Positions 30,437 to 38,554 of a DNA stretch of 64,000 bases are shown piece by piece. The translations under genes and the position numbers were made by a program. The notes under the pieces were generated by a model that did not search any database, had not been told where the DNA came from, and saw nothing but the letters and a program-made list of their open reading frames with translations. Source of the DNA: a virus; IMG/VR virus record IMGVR_UViG_3300032805_000003, positions 1 through 64,000 of that record. One strand, written 5' to 3'. Numbering within the stretch: position 1 is the first letter of the stretch; each line of letters opens with the position of its first letter.

Positions 30437-31386
30437 CGGCCCGCGCCCCCTTCCGCCTCGAAACCGAGCCCGGCGTCCATCCAGCCGCGCGCCCGGTCCG
30501 GCGCTGACGGTGAGGCAGGCCTGCTGCCGTTGCGCTGTCCGGCGCCCCGGATTTCGCCGAGGGCGACGGTGATCGTGCCGCCCGAGACCGGCCGGCGTTC
30601 GCGGGCGAGCTTGTCGAGTGCCCGTGCTACGTCGTTGCGCGGAAGCCCGTTGGCGATGGCGGTGCGGATGACGCCGCGGATGGCCAGGAACGGCTGGGCG
30701 GTTGCGGACTTGTGGTGTTCCCAGAACGCGGCGGCCAGCTCGTCGGCGACGTCGTGCTTGCGCTGTCCTCGCCGCTGGGGTGCAACTGGTTGCACCCCAG
30801 GGTTTTCGGCCGCCGTGGTTGTACCTGAGCTATCTGCACCTACAGGTACATCAAGGGGGTTGAGGTTAGTAGTTAGTTTGGGTGCAATGGGTTTCACCCC
30901 AGGCGACGCTGTATTGCACCCCAGCAAATCGGACACTTGAGGTGCAGTGGGTTGCACCCCAGGGGATTCATGCAGGTCAGAGCCGGTTTGGGGTGCAATA
31001 GGTTGCACGTCAGCCTGGGGTGAATCTGGTTGCACCCCAAGGTCAGCCTGGGGTGCAACCGGTTGCACCCCTTGGGGTGAACCTGATTGCACCCCAGCGA
31101 CGCGCTCCATCGCCAGGTCATAGACCATCGGACGACGGTTCTGCGGCAGGTCCCCGGTCAGCGACTGGTCCCCAGGACGGATCAGGCCGAGTCCGACAAG
31201 AAGCGCCAGGTCGTACCGCACCTGACGCTGGCTCTTGCGGGCATAGCCGCTCAAGGTGAGAGCGCTCGGGAAGGCTCCGCGGCCTTGCTTGTCGGCGTGG
31301 TGGGCGAGGCCGAACAGGGAGCCGACGCACTGCGGCGGAACGTCTGGCGCGTCGCGAAGCGCCCACACGATCGCCTCGTAGCTCAT
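30433..31386 (-). CDS. replication initiator (winged-helix, lambda O-like) carrying iteron-encoded repeats
   Basis: A 317-residue frame from ATG 31386 (GTG 31446 is an alternative). Residues 1-80 form a winged helix of the phage replication-initiator type (SLFGLAHHADKQGRGAFPS, YARKSQRQVRYDLALLVGLGL). Residues about 95-205 are a spacer with repeats of GVQPVAPQ-like peptides, encoded by palindromic DNA repeats (separate entry). The C-terminal ~110 residues form a helical domain (DELAAAFWEHHKSATAQPF, ITVALGEIRGAG). The arrangement, with origin repeats inside the initiator gene and a loader gene next, is that of lambdoid replication modules. Confidence 0.8.
   Translation of the reverse strand: MSYEAIVWALRDAPDVPPQCVGSLFGLAHHADKQGRGAFPSALTLSGYARKSQRQVRYDLALLVGLGLIRPGDQSLTGDLPQNRRPMVYDLAMERVAGVQSGSPQGVQPVAPQADLGVQPDSPQADVQPIAPQTGSDLHESPGVQPTAPQVSDLLGCNTASPGVKPIAPKLTTNLNPLDVPVGADSSGTTTAAENPGVQPVAPQRRGQRKHDVADELAAAFWEHHKSATAQPFLAIRGVIRTAIANGLPRNDVARALDKLARERRPVSGGTITVALGEIRGAGQRNGSRPASPSAPDRARGWMDAGLGFEAEGGAGR
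30775..31098. repeat. ori: candidate replication origin: about 8 palindromic iterons plus an AT-richer segment
   Basis: Palindromic repeats with arms TGGGGTGCAA / TTGCACCCCA and a 4-bp centre occur at 30775-30800 (perfect), 30878-30902, 30939-30962, 30988-31013, 31014-31041, 31047-31073 and 31071-31098, with a half site at 30914-30924. All lie within the initiator gene. Between the first and second repeats, 30815-30880 is noticeably richer in A/T than the surroundings (for example GGTTAGTAGTTAGTTTGGG), a candidate unwinding element. Iterons inside the initiator gene are known from lambda O. Confidence 0.82.
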
Positions 31387-31594
31387 GCTGCATCCCGGCG
31401 GGGAAGCCCCGCCCGCCGCATGGCGCTCATTGTCACCGATTCCCACCGTCTGCTTTTTCCGTTTCGCGTACTTGTGGTATGCCTACACTACACGTTGCAT
31501 CGTGGCAACGCTACCTGTAGGCGAATGCCGTGTAAATATGGCATACTGGTGACGTGGCCTAGAGACGTGCCACGATTAGGGAGTGACCGACGAC
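31387..31594. promoter_or_regulatory. divergent promoter region between the replication operon and the 31.6 kb HTH gene
   Basis: Minus strand: -35 TTGCCA (31503-31508), 17-bp spacer, -10 TAGGCA (31480-31485), matching the core of the conserved early promoter but without the CTAC half of the dyad. Plus strand: TTGCAT (31496-31501), 17 bp, TAGGCG (31519-31524) is a possible promoter for the HTH gene; GCCGTGTAAATATGGCATAC (31528-31547) is an AT-rich imperfect dyad nearby. Confidence 0.6.
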
Positions 31595-31837
31595 ATGGCT
31601 GGAGTGCTCGCCGCGCATCAGGCGTATCTGGACGCCCCCGACGAAGCGAGAGAACTACTCGCCCGCCGCCGCGCCCAGCTTGGTCTTGCGGTCGCCCGGG
31701 AACGAGGCCAGGGCACATCGCAGAGAGCCATCGCTGAACGACTCGGCCGGACCCGCGAGCAGATCCGCCGTTATCAGCAGGCCTACGACGACTGGCAGCA
31801 TGACCACCCTGACGAGCAGCTAGAAGCAGTCGGCTAG
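31595..31837 (+). CDS. small helix-turn-helix protein
   Basis: An 80-residue product from ATG 31595 (GTG 31585 region, 31583, is an alternative, 84 aa). Residues about 40-65 read GTSQRAIAERLGRTREQIRRY, a clear helix-turn-helix. It is the only rightward gene inside the early region and is divergent from the initiator gene, the arrangement of a local regulator of replication genes. Confidence 0.75.
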   Translation: MAGVLAAHQAYLDAPDEARELLARRRAQLGLAVARERGQGTSQRAIAERLGRTREQIRRYQQAYDDWQHDHPDEQLEAVG

Positions 31838-31840
31838 CCA

Positions 31841-32182
31841 TCAGGCAGCCGCCTTCCAGCCCAGGTACTTGCGGCGCGTCTTCCGTCCCAGATGCCAGTG
31901 CCCGGCCGGGCACCGGTACTCGTTCAGCCCCTGACCTTTCCGGTGCTTAGGCATCCGCCGGATCGCGGCCCTGGCGAGAGCCTGAGTCTCGTACCGGGTC
32001 TTCCACGGATGCAGGCACCGGCCAGTTTTGACCAGCCCGGCCAGCTCGGCTGGCTCGTCGTCCCGCTCGAGGCGGGCCAGCCATTGCCGGTAAGCAGCTT
32101 GACGGTCTTCAGCTTCGCGGCGGCGGCGGGCCCGCAGCACCCGCAGCGCGCCGCGGTGCTGCGGGCCGGTGAAACGCGACAT
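31841..32182 (-). CDS. basic zinc-knuckle-like protein
   Basis: A 113-residue product; ATG 32182 has GGAGGTG 6 bases upstream. Arg-rich helix at the N-terminus and a C-terminal GLNEYRCPAGHWHLGR motif seen in small phage proteins. Probably nucleic-acid binding. Last gene of the 36.6-31.8 kb operon. Confidence 0.65.
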   Translation of the reverse strand: MSRFTGPQHRGALRVLRARRRREAEDRQAAYRQWLARLERDDEPAELAGLVKTGRCLHPWKTRYETQALARAAIRRMPKHRKGQGLNEYRCPAGHWHLGRKTRRKYLGWKAAA

Positions 32183-32184
32183 CT

Positions 32185-32556
32185 TCACACCTCCGGCTGA
32201 TAGTCGCGGCAGGCGGGCCACCAGACCCGGACGTCTGTCGCTGCACCGTTAGTGACCCGCACCGGGCGGCCGGTGACCGGGCCCGGCAGATAGCACTTGC
32301 CGTAGACCCGGTCGTGGTGCCTGAGCAGCTGGCGGAACTGGCAACTGCCGCACCGCAACCCGGGTGCTGTCCGGTCAGCAGCGGGTGCGGCGTCTGGGTG
32401 CAACGGCAGCGGGAACCCCAGCGGTGACGACAGCGGGTGCCGGCCGCTGGCGAGCAATTCCGCCTGCCGCCGGGTCCGGCGCTGGTCTGCTGACTCATGC
32501 TCGGCAGGTTCAGCGGGCAGCCCGGGGTCGACGTGGAACAGTTCAATCTGGCTCAT
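32185..32556 (-). CDS. Cys-containing hypothetical protein
   Basis: A 123-residue product from ATG 32556. Motif LRCGSCQFRQLLRHHDRVYGKCYL followed by RVWWPACRDYQP gives four Cys in a zinc-site-like spacing. The pattern recurs in actinophage early regions; function unknown. Confidence 0.68.
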   Translation of the reverse strand: MSQIELFHVDPGLPAEPAEHESADQRRTRRQAELLASGRHPLSSPLGFPLPLHPDAAPAADRTAPGLRCGSCQFRQLLRHHDRVYGKCYLPGPVTGRPVRVTNGAATDVRVWWPACRDYQPEV

Positions 32557-32635
32557 CGCTTTCTCCGTGGTTCAGGTACGGCCCGATCCGGATAGGAGGC
32601 AGGCCGTCGATACGCGTGAGCTCGGCCGCCGACAT
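32543..32635 (-). CDS. very small ORF (30 aa), start uncertain
   Basis: ATG 32635 gives 30 residues (MSAAELTRIDGLPPIRIGPY...) overlapping the next gene's start. The open frame extends further upstream without a good start, so the true N-terminus is unclear. Confidence 0.35.
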   Translation of the reverse strand: MSAAELTRIDGLPPIRIGPYLNHGESDEPD

Positions 32636-32670
32636 GCCATCGGGCGGCAGCGTCGGCGGCAGAGTGACGA

Positions 32671-32799
32671 TCAGCGCGACGGCGGGACGGCTAGCGCCAC
32701 CCCGGCGGCCGCGGCGAGCGCGCAGACGATCAAGCCAACGGCCAGCCAGGCAAGTCCTCGTATGACGACCCGGGCGGTCTTGGCGGCGGCGCATCTCAC
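32671..32799 (-). CDS. small single-span membrane protein (42 aa)
   Basis: GTG 32799 overlaps the upstream stop (GTGA) with GGGAGG 5-7 bases before it. Basic N-terminus and one hydrophobic helix (AWLAVGLIVCALAAAAGVAL). Unrecognised. Confidence 0.65.
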   Translation of the reverse strand: MRCAAAKTARVVIRGLAWLAVGLIVCALAAAAGVALAVPPSR

Positions 32800-33113
32800 T
32801 GCGCCTCCCGGCCGTGCGCGCCGGCCTTCAAGAACTGGCCGGTGACCGGATCCCGCGGCCGTTCAGCGGCGAGAGCCGCCAGATGCGGGTTGCGAGTGCT
32901 GCGCGCTTGCGCTGGCCGGTCAGCAGCCGGCCGGCTGATCGGCGGCGCGGTCTTGTCGATGCTGGCCAGCAGCTGGCGCAGCGGGACCAGCTTGGGTTCC
33001 GGCGGCTTCCGGCGCGCGGGAGCGGTCCGCAGCCGGCCAGCGACCAGCCCGCCCGCCAGGACCAGGTTTTCGACGACCAGCCCGCCGGCGACGACGACAC
33101 CGGCGGCGCTCAC
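32796..33113 (-). CDS. hypothetical protein with N-terminal hydrophobic segment
   Basis: A 105-residue product; GTG 33113 overlaps the preceding stop. Hydrophobic N-terminus (VVVAGGLVVENLVLAGGLVAG), then a basic soluble part ending DPVTGQFLKAG. Possibly membrane-associated. Confidence 0.55.
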   Translation of the reverse strand: MSAAGVVVAGGLVVENLVLAGGLVAGRLRTAPARRKPPEPKLVPLRQLLASIDKTAPPISRPAADRPAQARSTRNPHLAALAAERPRDPVTGQFLKAGAHGREAQ

Positions 33114-33379
33114 GCTGGCTCTCCCGCCTGGTCGCCAGAGCCGGCGACCTGGCCGGCTGCAGCGGTCTGGACGGCGGCGAGCTCGGCCGCCCGGCGGGCT
33201 AGCGCTCGTTCGAGGCACGCTGCAGCCTCGTCCGGGTTAGTGCTGGTGGCGGTCGGGCAGTAGTGGGTGCCGTCGCCGGGTGACACCATCTCGCCGGCGG
33301 GGCGCTCCAGCGCGCACAGCGAGCACGCAGCCGTCTCAGCTTCAGTCGTAGACAAGGTCACGGTCGTAGACATGATCAC
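33110..33379 (-). CDS. small Cys-containing hypothetical protein
   Basis: GTG 33379 overlaps the upstream TGA and is preferred to ATG 33373. The 89-residue product has CSLCALERPAG and a further Cys pair, a possible zinc site. No family recognised. Confidence 0.55.
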   Translation of the reverse strand: MIMSTTVTLSTTEAETAACSLCALERPAGEMVSPGDGTHYCPTATSTNPDEAAACLERALARRAAELAAVQTAAAGQVAGSGDQAGEPA

Positions 33380-33690
33380 GGTCGTTGGTTCCTTTCTGGT
33401 TCGTTCACAAGCGGGTAGCGGGTGAGCATGCAGAAGGCGATCGCCAGCTGGTCTTCCTGATCGGGAGTCAAGACGTCGCCGTCGACTGGCCGGCCCGGAT
33501 GCTGCGCCGGCGTTGGCGGCAGCGATGTCATCGGCGGCTTGGACGCCGGCGGCGGCGCGGGTGGAAGGCGACGGCCGTGGACCGCGTTGACTGCCCGGGT
33601 CGCCAGGATCGCGACGCAAACCAGGCCGCCGAGGATCAGGTAAGCGATCACACAGCCGACCGAATAGTCGTACGGGGTGACGGTGTTCAT
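33376..33690 (-). CDS. single-span membrane protein
   Basis: A 104-residue product from ATG 33690: one membrane helix (VGCVIAYLILGGLVCVAILA, about residues 11-30), a Pro-rich linker and a polar domain. Unknown role; overlaps the HNH gene by 4 bases. Confidence 0.6.
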   Translation of the reverse strand: MNTVTPYDYSVGCVIAYLILGGLVCVAILATRAVNAVHGRRLPPAPPPASKPPMTSLPPTPAQHPGRPVDGDVLTPDQEDQLAIAFCMLTRYPLVNEPERNQRP

Positions 33691-34247
33691 GCGACCTCAG
33701 CCCCTTCAGGCGGGCTGAACGTGTACCGGCCGTCAGCCGTCAGCCATCGCCCGGGCCGGCCGGTGCCATAAGGCTTGACCGCGACCAGCAATGGTTTCTG
33801 GCCGGAGTCGAGCAAGAACCCCCGGTCTTTCATCCGTTTCTCTTCGCGGGTGGCCGCGCCATGGCAGCCGGTGTACGGGTCGCCGCACAACAGGGCCGCG
33901 TTCTGGATCGTGTTCCGGGTGCGAGATCCGCCCATTCCCCGGTTGCACCGGTGATGAACCTGCCCGCCGTACAGGCCGAGCCAGCGGCCGCAGCATTCAC
34001 AGCGGGCCTCAAGCGGGTCACCGTCGCCGGCGCGGGTCCGGACCGCCAGCCGGATCTCCGGGGTGAACCCGGTTTCCCGGCGCCGGGGACGTCGCTGGCC
34101 GGCCGGGACGGTGACCTTAGCGGGAACCAGCGGTGACCCGAACCCGCGCCATGGCGGTGCTGTCCCGCGCGCGAGCCCGGTCTTCCTGGCCGGGCCTTCG
34201 CCGCGGGGCATCGGCTTGGTGCGCTGCGGCAGGCCGGAGCGTTTCAC
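33687..34247 (-). CDS. HNH endonuclease
   Basis: A 186-residue product from GTG 34247. The HNH core is clear in residues about 82-130: CECCGRWLG, GGQVHHRCNRGMGGS, and LLCGDPYTGCHG. Such enzymes cut DNA with a metal ion. It lies among recombination genes rather than next to the terminase, so a role in DNA processing or host DNA cleavage is possible. Confidence 0.88.
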   Translation of the reverse strand: MKRSGLPQRTKPMPRGEGPARKTGLARGTAPPWRGFGSPLVPAKVTVPAGQRRPRRRETGFTPEIRLAVRTRAGDGDPLEARCECCGRWLGLYGGQVHHRCNRGMGGSRTRNTIQNAALLCGDPYTGCHGAATREEKRMKDRGFLLDSGQKPLLVAVKPYGTGRPGRWLTADGRYTFSPPEGAEVA

Positions 34248-34906
34248 CGGCCGGCCCCGTACGGCTTGATCAGATCCCAGATGTCGCGGACCTGGCGGGC
34301 GTCGGACAGGGCTTCATGGATCTGGTAGGCGCTCAAGTCCAGCCCGAGCGCGGTCGTGATCTCGCTCAGGCTGGTCGACTCGGGCAACGGCGGCCCGGTC
34401 TTGAGCAGGCCGAGGCCGTGCGGGTCGTCCCACGGGACAGTGTCCGGCAGCTGGCCGGCCAGGTGCCGCTGGCCGGCCAGCCATCCCAGGTACAGGCTGC
34501 CGATGTCAACCAGCCGGTAATCCCACGCCGGTGCCTGACCGTTGGCTCGCAGGAATTTGTCCAGGAACCCGGCGTCGAACGCCGGATTCTTGGCGACGAA
34601 CGCCGCGTCCGCGGTCAGCGCAGCGAACGTCCGGGCTGTTTCGCGCGGGTCAGCCCACGTACAGCCTTTGGTGCGCTGGTAGTACCGGCCGATCCGCAGC
34701 GCGGTCGTCTGCGCGTGCTCCATCGACGGAGGTTCGACCAGCCACCAGTATTCGCCGTCCAGGTAGGCACGGGCTTCTGGACAGTCCGGGCGGATAGTCG
34801 CCCACGGTTCGCGGACGATCAGGCCGATCTCCCACAGATGCCCGGTCAACGGCGAGTCCGTAGTGGTCTCGACGTCGACGAAGCACACTCGCTCGGGCAG
34901 TTTCAT
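34244..34906 (-). CDS. DnaQ-like 3'-5' exonuclease
   Basis: A 220-residue DEDD-family exonuclease from ATG 34906: Exo I FVDVETT (Asp/Glu), Exo II FVAKNPAFDAGFL (Asp), Exo III HEALSDARQV (His, Asp). It removes nucleotides 3'-5' on DNA or RNA using two metal ions. It is coupled by a 4-base overlap to the helicase gene, suggesting a shared recombination or repair role. Confidence 0.9.
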   Translation of the reverse strand: MKLPERVCFVDVETTTDSPLTGHLWEIGLIVREPWATIRPDCPEARAYLDGEYWWLVEPPSMEHAQTTALRIGRYYQRTKGCTWADPRETARTFAALTADAAFVAKNPAFDAGFLDKFLRANGQAPAWDYRLVDIGSLYLGWLAGQRHLAGQLPDTVPWDDPHGLGLLKTGPPLPESTSLSEITTALGLDLSAYQIHEALSDARQVRDIWDLIKPYGAGR

Positions 34907-36597
34907 GCGCTCATCACCGCCAGCTCGTTCACCAGGTCAGCCAGCTGACGGCCATGGCCGGCGGCGGCAAGGTCGAACAACGCGCCCTGCGGCCCGGCCT
35001 CAGCGACGGTCTCTGTGGCGGGCCCGGGCACCGGGGCGGTCTCGGGCTCGGGATCCGGGTCGTCGTCCGGGTCGTCGTCCGGGTCGCCGGCGAGAGCGTC
35101 CAGGAACCGGGCGACCCACGCCAGCCCGGCCGGGTCCAGGACGTACTGGGCGCGGGTGACCGCGACGTAGGCGAGCATCGCGTCAGTGCGCGGGATCTTC
35201 GGCTCGCTGCCGTCGCGGGACTTCGGCTCGCGGAAGTCGTCAGCGATGACGACGTTCCGCCATTCCCGGCCCTTGGCCTTGTGGGCGGTCGAGACGATGA
35301 CGTCTGCTTTGCGCTCGTCGCTGGTGACCCGGTTCAGGATCGCCAGCAGCCCGTCCGTGCCGTGCGAGTCGACCAGGTCAGCGAACACCTTCAGGTCCTG
35401 GCCTTCGGGGTCGTTCTCGACGTAGTCCTGGAACTGGCCCCAGGTCGTGAACCCCATCAGTTCCGGGTGTTCTACCGGCCGGCCCGCCTTCAGGTCCTCG
35501 GCGGCGCGGGTGAGGGCGATCAGTTCGCCGACACCGCCGGCCATCGCGACTTTCAGGCCCTTGTCCAGCAGGCCGATCGCCTGCTTGATCACTTCCGCGT
35601 TGGTCCGGCACAAGATCGCGTCCGGCTGGCCGAGGGCGACTTCACCGACCCGGTCCTGGATCTTGTCCCAGCCGCGGAGCGGCTTGGTGACGCCCAGGAT
35701 CGTCAGCCACTGGTTGCCGACTTCGGCGATCGCCGGCCCGAACCGGAACGACTGGGTCAGCGACAAGACGGTGACCCCGGACTGCTGGCTGAAGTCGCGC
35801 ATCGCGTCGGTCGCGCCGCGCCAGCCGTAGATCGCCTGGTTCTGGTCACCGACCATGATCAGCTGGGTGCCGTACCGGGCCTGCTCGCACACCATCGCGG
35901 CGACGCAAGGGTTCGAGTCCTGCGCCTCGTCCAGCATGATCACGTCGCCGGGCAGGTGCGGGTGGGTCAGCGCGTACGCCTTCAGGTAGTGATCATGGGT
36001 GACCGGGAACCGGCCGTGCGGGTGATGCGGGCTCCCGCTGCCCAAGATCGCTTCAGGCTGGGTGATGTCGTTGTCCCACGCCTTCTGGGCGATCGGCGGG
36101 ACGATCTTCCGCAGCGCGGCGATCTCGGCCGGGTCCGACAGGGACTTGATGTCGGACGGGACATGCCAGCCGGTGATCTTCTCGTCAGCCGAGTAGCAGA
36201 ACTTGGCGATCGTCTGCCGGACCACCGAGGCCAGCTGGCCGGGGGCCAGGACCCGGTCGGCGGTCAGGCGGGCCGGGCCGAGGATCCCCAGCACTCTCGC
36301 CAGCTGGAGGCCGGTCATCCGGCCGCCGCCGATCCGCTTGGCCATGTCGATCATCGGCCGGTACGCCAGCCCGTGGCTGGTGACGCACCTGGCGTTGACC
36401 GGGAACGACCGGGCGGCGTCGTCTTTCGCGGACCGGTTGTAGGCGATGTACAGCACCTTGATGCGCGGGTTGGCGCTGGCCAGCAGCCTGAGTGTCGACG
36501 TCTTGCCGGTGCCGGCGTACGCGCCGATCACCAGGTTCTTGCGCGCCAGGTAGGCGTCGATGATCGCCTGCTGTTCCGGGGTGGGGGTGAAGGTCAC
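34903..36597 (-). CDS. UvrD/PcrA-like superfamily 1 helicase
   Basis: A 564-residue protein from GTG 36597 (GGGAGA upstream). Motif I GAYAGTGKTSTL, Ia-like IKVLYIAYNRSAKDDA, motif II MLDEAQDSNP, motif III IMVGDQNQAIYGWRGA, motif IV-V VIVSTAHKAKGREW and motif VI YVAVTRAQ are all present. It should unwind DNA 3'-5' with ATP. First gene of the 36.6-31.8 kb operon under the conserved promoter. Acidic linker near the C-terminus (DDDPDPE). Confidence 0.93.
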   Translation of the reverse strand: MTFTPTPEQQAIIDAYLARKNLVIGAYAGTGKTSTLRLLASANPRIKVLYIAYNRSAKDDAARSFPVNARCVTSHGLAYRPMIDMAKRIGGGRMTGLQLARVLGILGPARLTADRVLAPGQLASVVRQTIAKFCYSADEKITGWHVPSDIKSLSDPAEIAALRKIVPPIAQKAWDNDITQPEAILGSGSPHHPHGRFPVTHDHYLKAYALTHPHLPGDVIMLDEAQDSNPCVAAMVCEQARYGTQLIMVGDQNQAIYGWRGATDAMRDFSQQSGVTVLSLTQSFRFGPAIAEVGNQWLTILGVTKPLRGWDKIQDRVGEVALGQPDAILCRTNAEVIKQAIGLLDKGLKVAMAGGVGELIALTRAAEDLKAGRPVEHPELMGFTTWGQFQDYVENDPEGQDLKVFADLVDSHGTDGLLAILNRVTSDERKADVIVSTAHKAKGREWRNVVIADDFREPKSRDGSEPKIPRTDAMLAYVAVTRAQYVLDPAGLAWVARFLDALAGDPDDDPDDDPDPEPETAPVPGPATETVAEAGPQGALFDLAAAGHGRQLADLVNELAVMSA

Positions 36598-36624
36598 GGG
36601 TATCGTCTCCCTGTAGGTTTATCT

Positions 36625-36675
36625 AGGTTATGTAGTCAAACCTACAGTCGGTCACGAAACCTCGTCAACAGGTTT
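36625..36675 (-). promoter_or_regulatory. conserved early promoter element, copy 5 (best dyad)
   Basis: Minus strand: -35 TTGACG (36663-36668), 18-bp spacer, -10 TAGGTT (36639-36644), with the dyad TGTAG-N6-CTACA at 36631-36646 perfect over 5-bp arms. It overlaps the end of the upstream gene. Confidence 0.85.
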
Positions 36676-37370
36676 CGCTGATGTTTCCGCGTCGTCGTGC
36701 GGCGCGTCGTCGTGATCGGGGTCCGGCGATGTTCCGTCGTCGTCGGTGAACCGGTCCGGCGGAACCGATCCCAGGTCCGCGTGCGGGTCGACGAGCTCGC
36801 CGTCCTCCGTCAGTTCGCCGCGCCGGATCGCCTCATCCAGCGACAGCCACGCCTTCGGCCCGGGCCGGTACGAAAACCGGCCAGACGGCTCGTAGCGGGT
36901 CACCACAGCGACTTGCTCGCGTTCCCCGCTGCGCCGGCTGGCGACCTTCCCGTCGTTCTCCTCCAGCTCGGCCTGATACTGGGCCCGCACACCGGGCTTG
37001 ATCCGGGTGCCGACCAGATGCGGGAACCGGGCCGCGAGTCCCGGTCAGCACCGGGCAGCAGATAGTCCTCCAGGTCGCCGGAATCGTTCCCGGCGGCGAT
37101 CGCCAGAAGCGAGTCCTCGTCGACCGTGAACGTCGTCGTGCCCTTGTGAATCGAGATCGTCCCGATCTCAGTCCCGTCCGGCAAGATGACAGCCAGAGTC
37201 TTGTCCGCCTTCCGCCGCGCCGCGGCGAACACGATCTGCGCAGCCGCGCGAGCGCCTTCTTTCGCCCGTTCTGCCTGATCGGCCTGCCCGGTCTTGATCG
37301 CGACCCGCAGCGCGTGCCGCTGCAACACTGCCGGAGTCGGCGGCGTGACAGTCTCGTCCTGGCCGCTCAT
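36652..37370 (-). pseudogene. frameshifted early gene of unknown function
   Basis: From ATG 37370 one frame reads a coherent domain to about residue 112 (KTLAVILPDGTEIGTISIHK, DLEDYLLPGADRD), then turns into nonsense. A second frame continues the sense immediately (LAARFPHLVGTRIKPGVRAQ, then VTRYEPSGRFSYRPGPKAW) to a stop at 36652. The switch is near 37036-37042 and equals one missing base. The joined protein, about 238 residues, matches a pattern of actinophage proteins encoded next to ERF/RecT recombinases. The break could be a real mutation, a sequencing error or, less likely, frameshifting. Confidence 0.75.
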
Positions 37371-38458
37371 GACTGCTGCGCCTTCGCCTGCTTGGCGGCG
37401 GCCGCCAGCTGTTCCCGCCGCTTGGCGATGTCACCGAACAGCGCGTTGGCGGTCTGCGGGGTGATGTCTTTGCTGGCGATCGCCTGACCGATCTCGCGCT
37501 GTAGCTTCCGGACCGCGGCCTCGTCCGGGGCGTCCCACAGCTTCGCGGTGAACTCCTTCAGCCATTCCGGGTTCTCGCCCGGGCCGGCCACCGGTTCCGC
37601 AGGCTGGCTGTCGCTGGCCGGCCCGGGCATCTGGGGCTCGGCGCCGGGGTCGCCGGTTTCAGCCTGCGCAGTCTGCGCTTGCGCCTTCAGGCTGTTCACC
37701 CGCGCTGTGATCGCGTTCGACAGCACGTCAGCCCGCGCCTCGTCGATCTGGCCGTCTTTCAGCTGCTGGCCGATCTCCCGCCAGACTGCGGTAGCGTCGT
37801 CACGGCCGGTGATCTCGTCGATCTTCGGCCTCCACGGGTCTTCCGGATCCAGCGGCCTGTGCTGCGGCGCGGGCCGTTCAGCTTGCGATGACTGCTGCTG
37901 GCGACGCGGCCGGTTCCCCGGCGCCGGGGCCGCTTGATCGAACGACTCGCCGCGGCGGGACTGGCGGCGCGAAGAATGGTCCTGGCGCTCGGTCCCGGCA
38001 CCGTCCAGGTCCTCTTCGGCGACGATCCCGGTGACCGCGCAGAAGCAGTACCGCTTGGCGTAGGTGATCGCCCCGCCCAGCTTCTGCAGATCACCGCCCG
38101 ACAGGGGGAAGAAGCCGCGTTCGCTTTCGCCGGACGGGCCGTGCTTGAGCTTGTACCGGAGACCGAACTGGCCTTTGCGCATCGTCGGCTTGGCGATGTA
38201 CGCCAGCCCGTGCCGGCCCAGCAGCGGAAGCCCGGCGCGGTGGACGGCGGCCAGGTCGGCGTAGCTGTAGCTGAAGCCTTGCTTGCCGTCTTTGCCGGGG
38301 ATCGTCGCGTCTTTGTTCTTGTGGACTTCCGGCAGTTCCATCTGGAACGCCGCGAGGGCGTCGGCCAGGGTGTCGTGCTTGACGGCGGTCATCGCTGGCC
38401 GCGCCGGCGATGATTGCTCGGCGGCGGCGGTCTTGCTGCCGTTGGTGGTGGTGCTCAT
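37367..38458 (-). CDS. erf: ERF-family single-strand annealing recombinase
   Basis: A 363-residue protein from ATG 38458 (GGAAGGGAG upstream). Residues about 25-155 have the ERF core: VHKNKDATIPGKDGKQGFSY, SYADLAAVHRAGLPLL, and the hallmark GGAITYAKRYCFCAVTGI followed by AEEDLDG. A long Gln/Pro/Arg linker and a helical C-terminal part follow. ERF proteins anneal complementary single strands during phage recombination and circularisation, fitting the helicase and exonuclease genes downstream. Confidence 0.9.
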   Translation of the reverse strand: MSTTTNGSKTAAAEQSSPARPAMTAVKHDTLADALAAFQMELPEVHKNKDATIPGKDGKQGFSYSYADLAAVHRAGLPLLGRHGLAYIAKPTMRKGQFGLRYKLKHGPSGESERGFFPLSGGDLQKLGGAITYAKRYCFCAVTGIVAEEDLDGAGTERQDHSSRRQSRRGESFDQAAPAPGNRPRRQQQSSQAERPAPQHRPLDPEDPWRPKIDEITGRDDATAVWREIGQQLKDGQIDEARADVLSNAITARVNSLKAQAQTAQAETGDPGAEPQMPGPASDSQPAEPVAGPGENPEWLKEFTAKLWDAPDEAAVRKLQREIGQAIASKDITPQTANALFGDIAKRREQLAAAAKQAKAQQS

Positions 38459-38487
38459 GGTGAGCGCGCTCCCTTCCTGTAATCTGT

Positions 38488-38548
38488 GCCGGACGAGAAG
38501 TTGCGCTCCCGTCCGGCGTCCCCGGCCGACCTGACCCCGGCCGGGGAC
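38488..38548 (-). terminator. two hairpins between the repressor and the ERF operon
   Basis: GCCGGACG/CGTCCGGC (38488-38495 with 38510-38517) and an 11-bp perfect stem 38518-38528 with 38538-38548. They lie just 3' of the leftward repressor gene and should insulate it from the early operon. Confidence 0.6.
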
Positions 38549-38554
38549 GTTGTG

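Noticed and set aside
30775-31098. CRISPR-like repeat array
   Set aside because: Repeats are palindromic, irregularly spaced, some overlap, and lie inside a coding region with no cas genes; iterons fit better.
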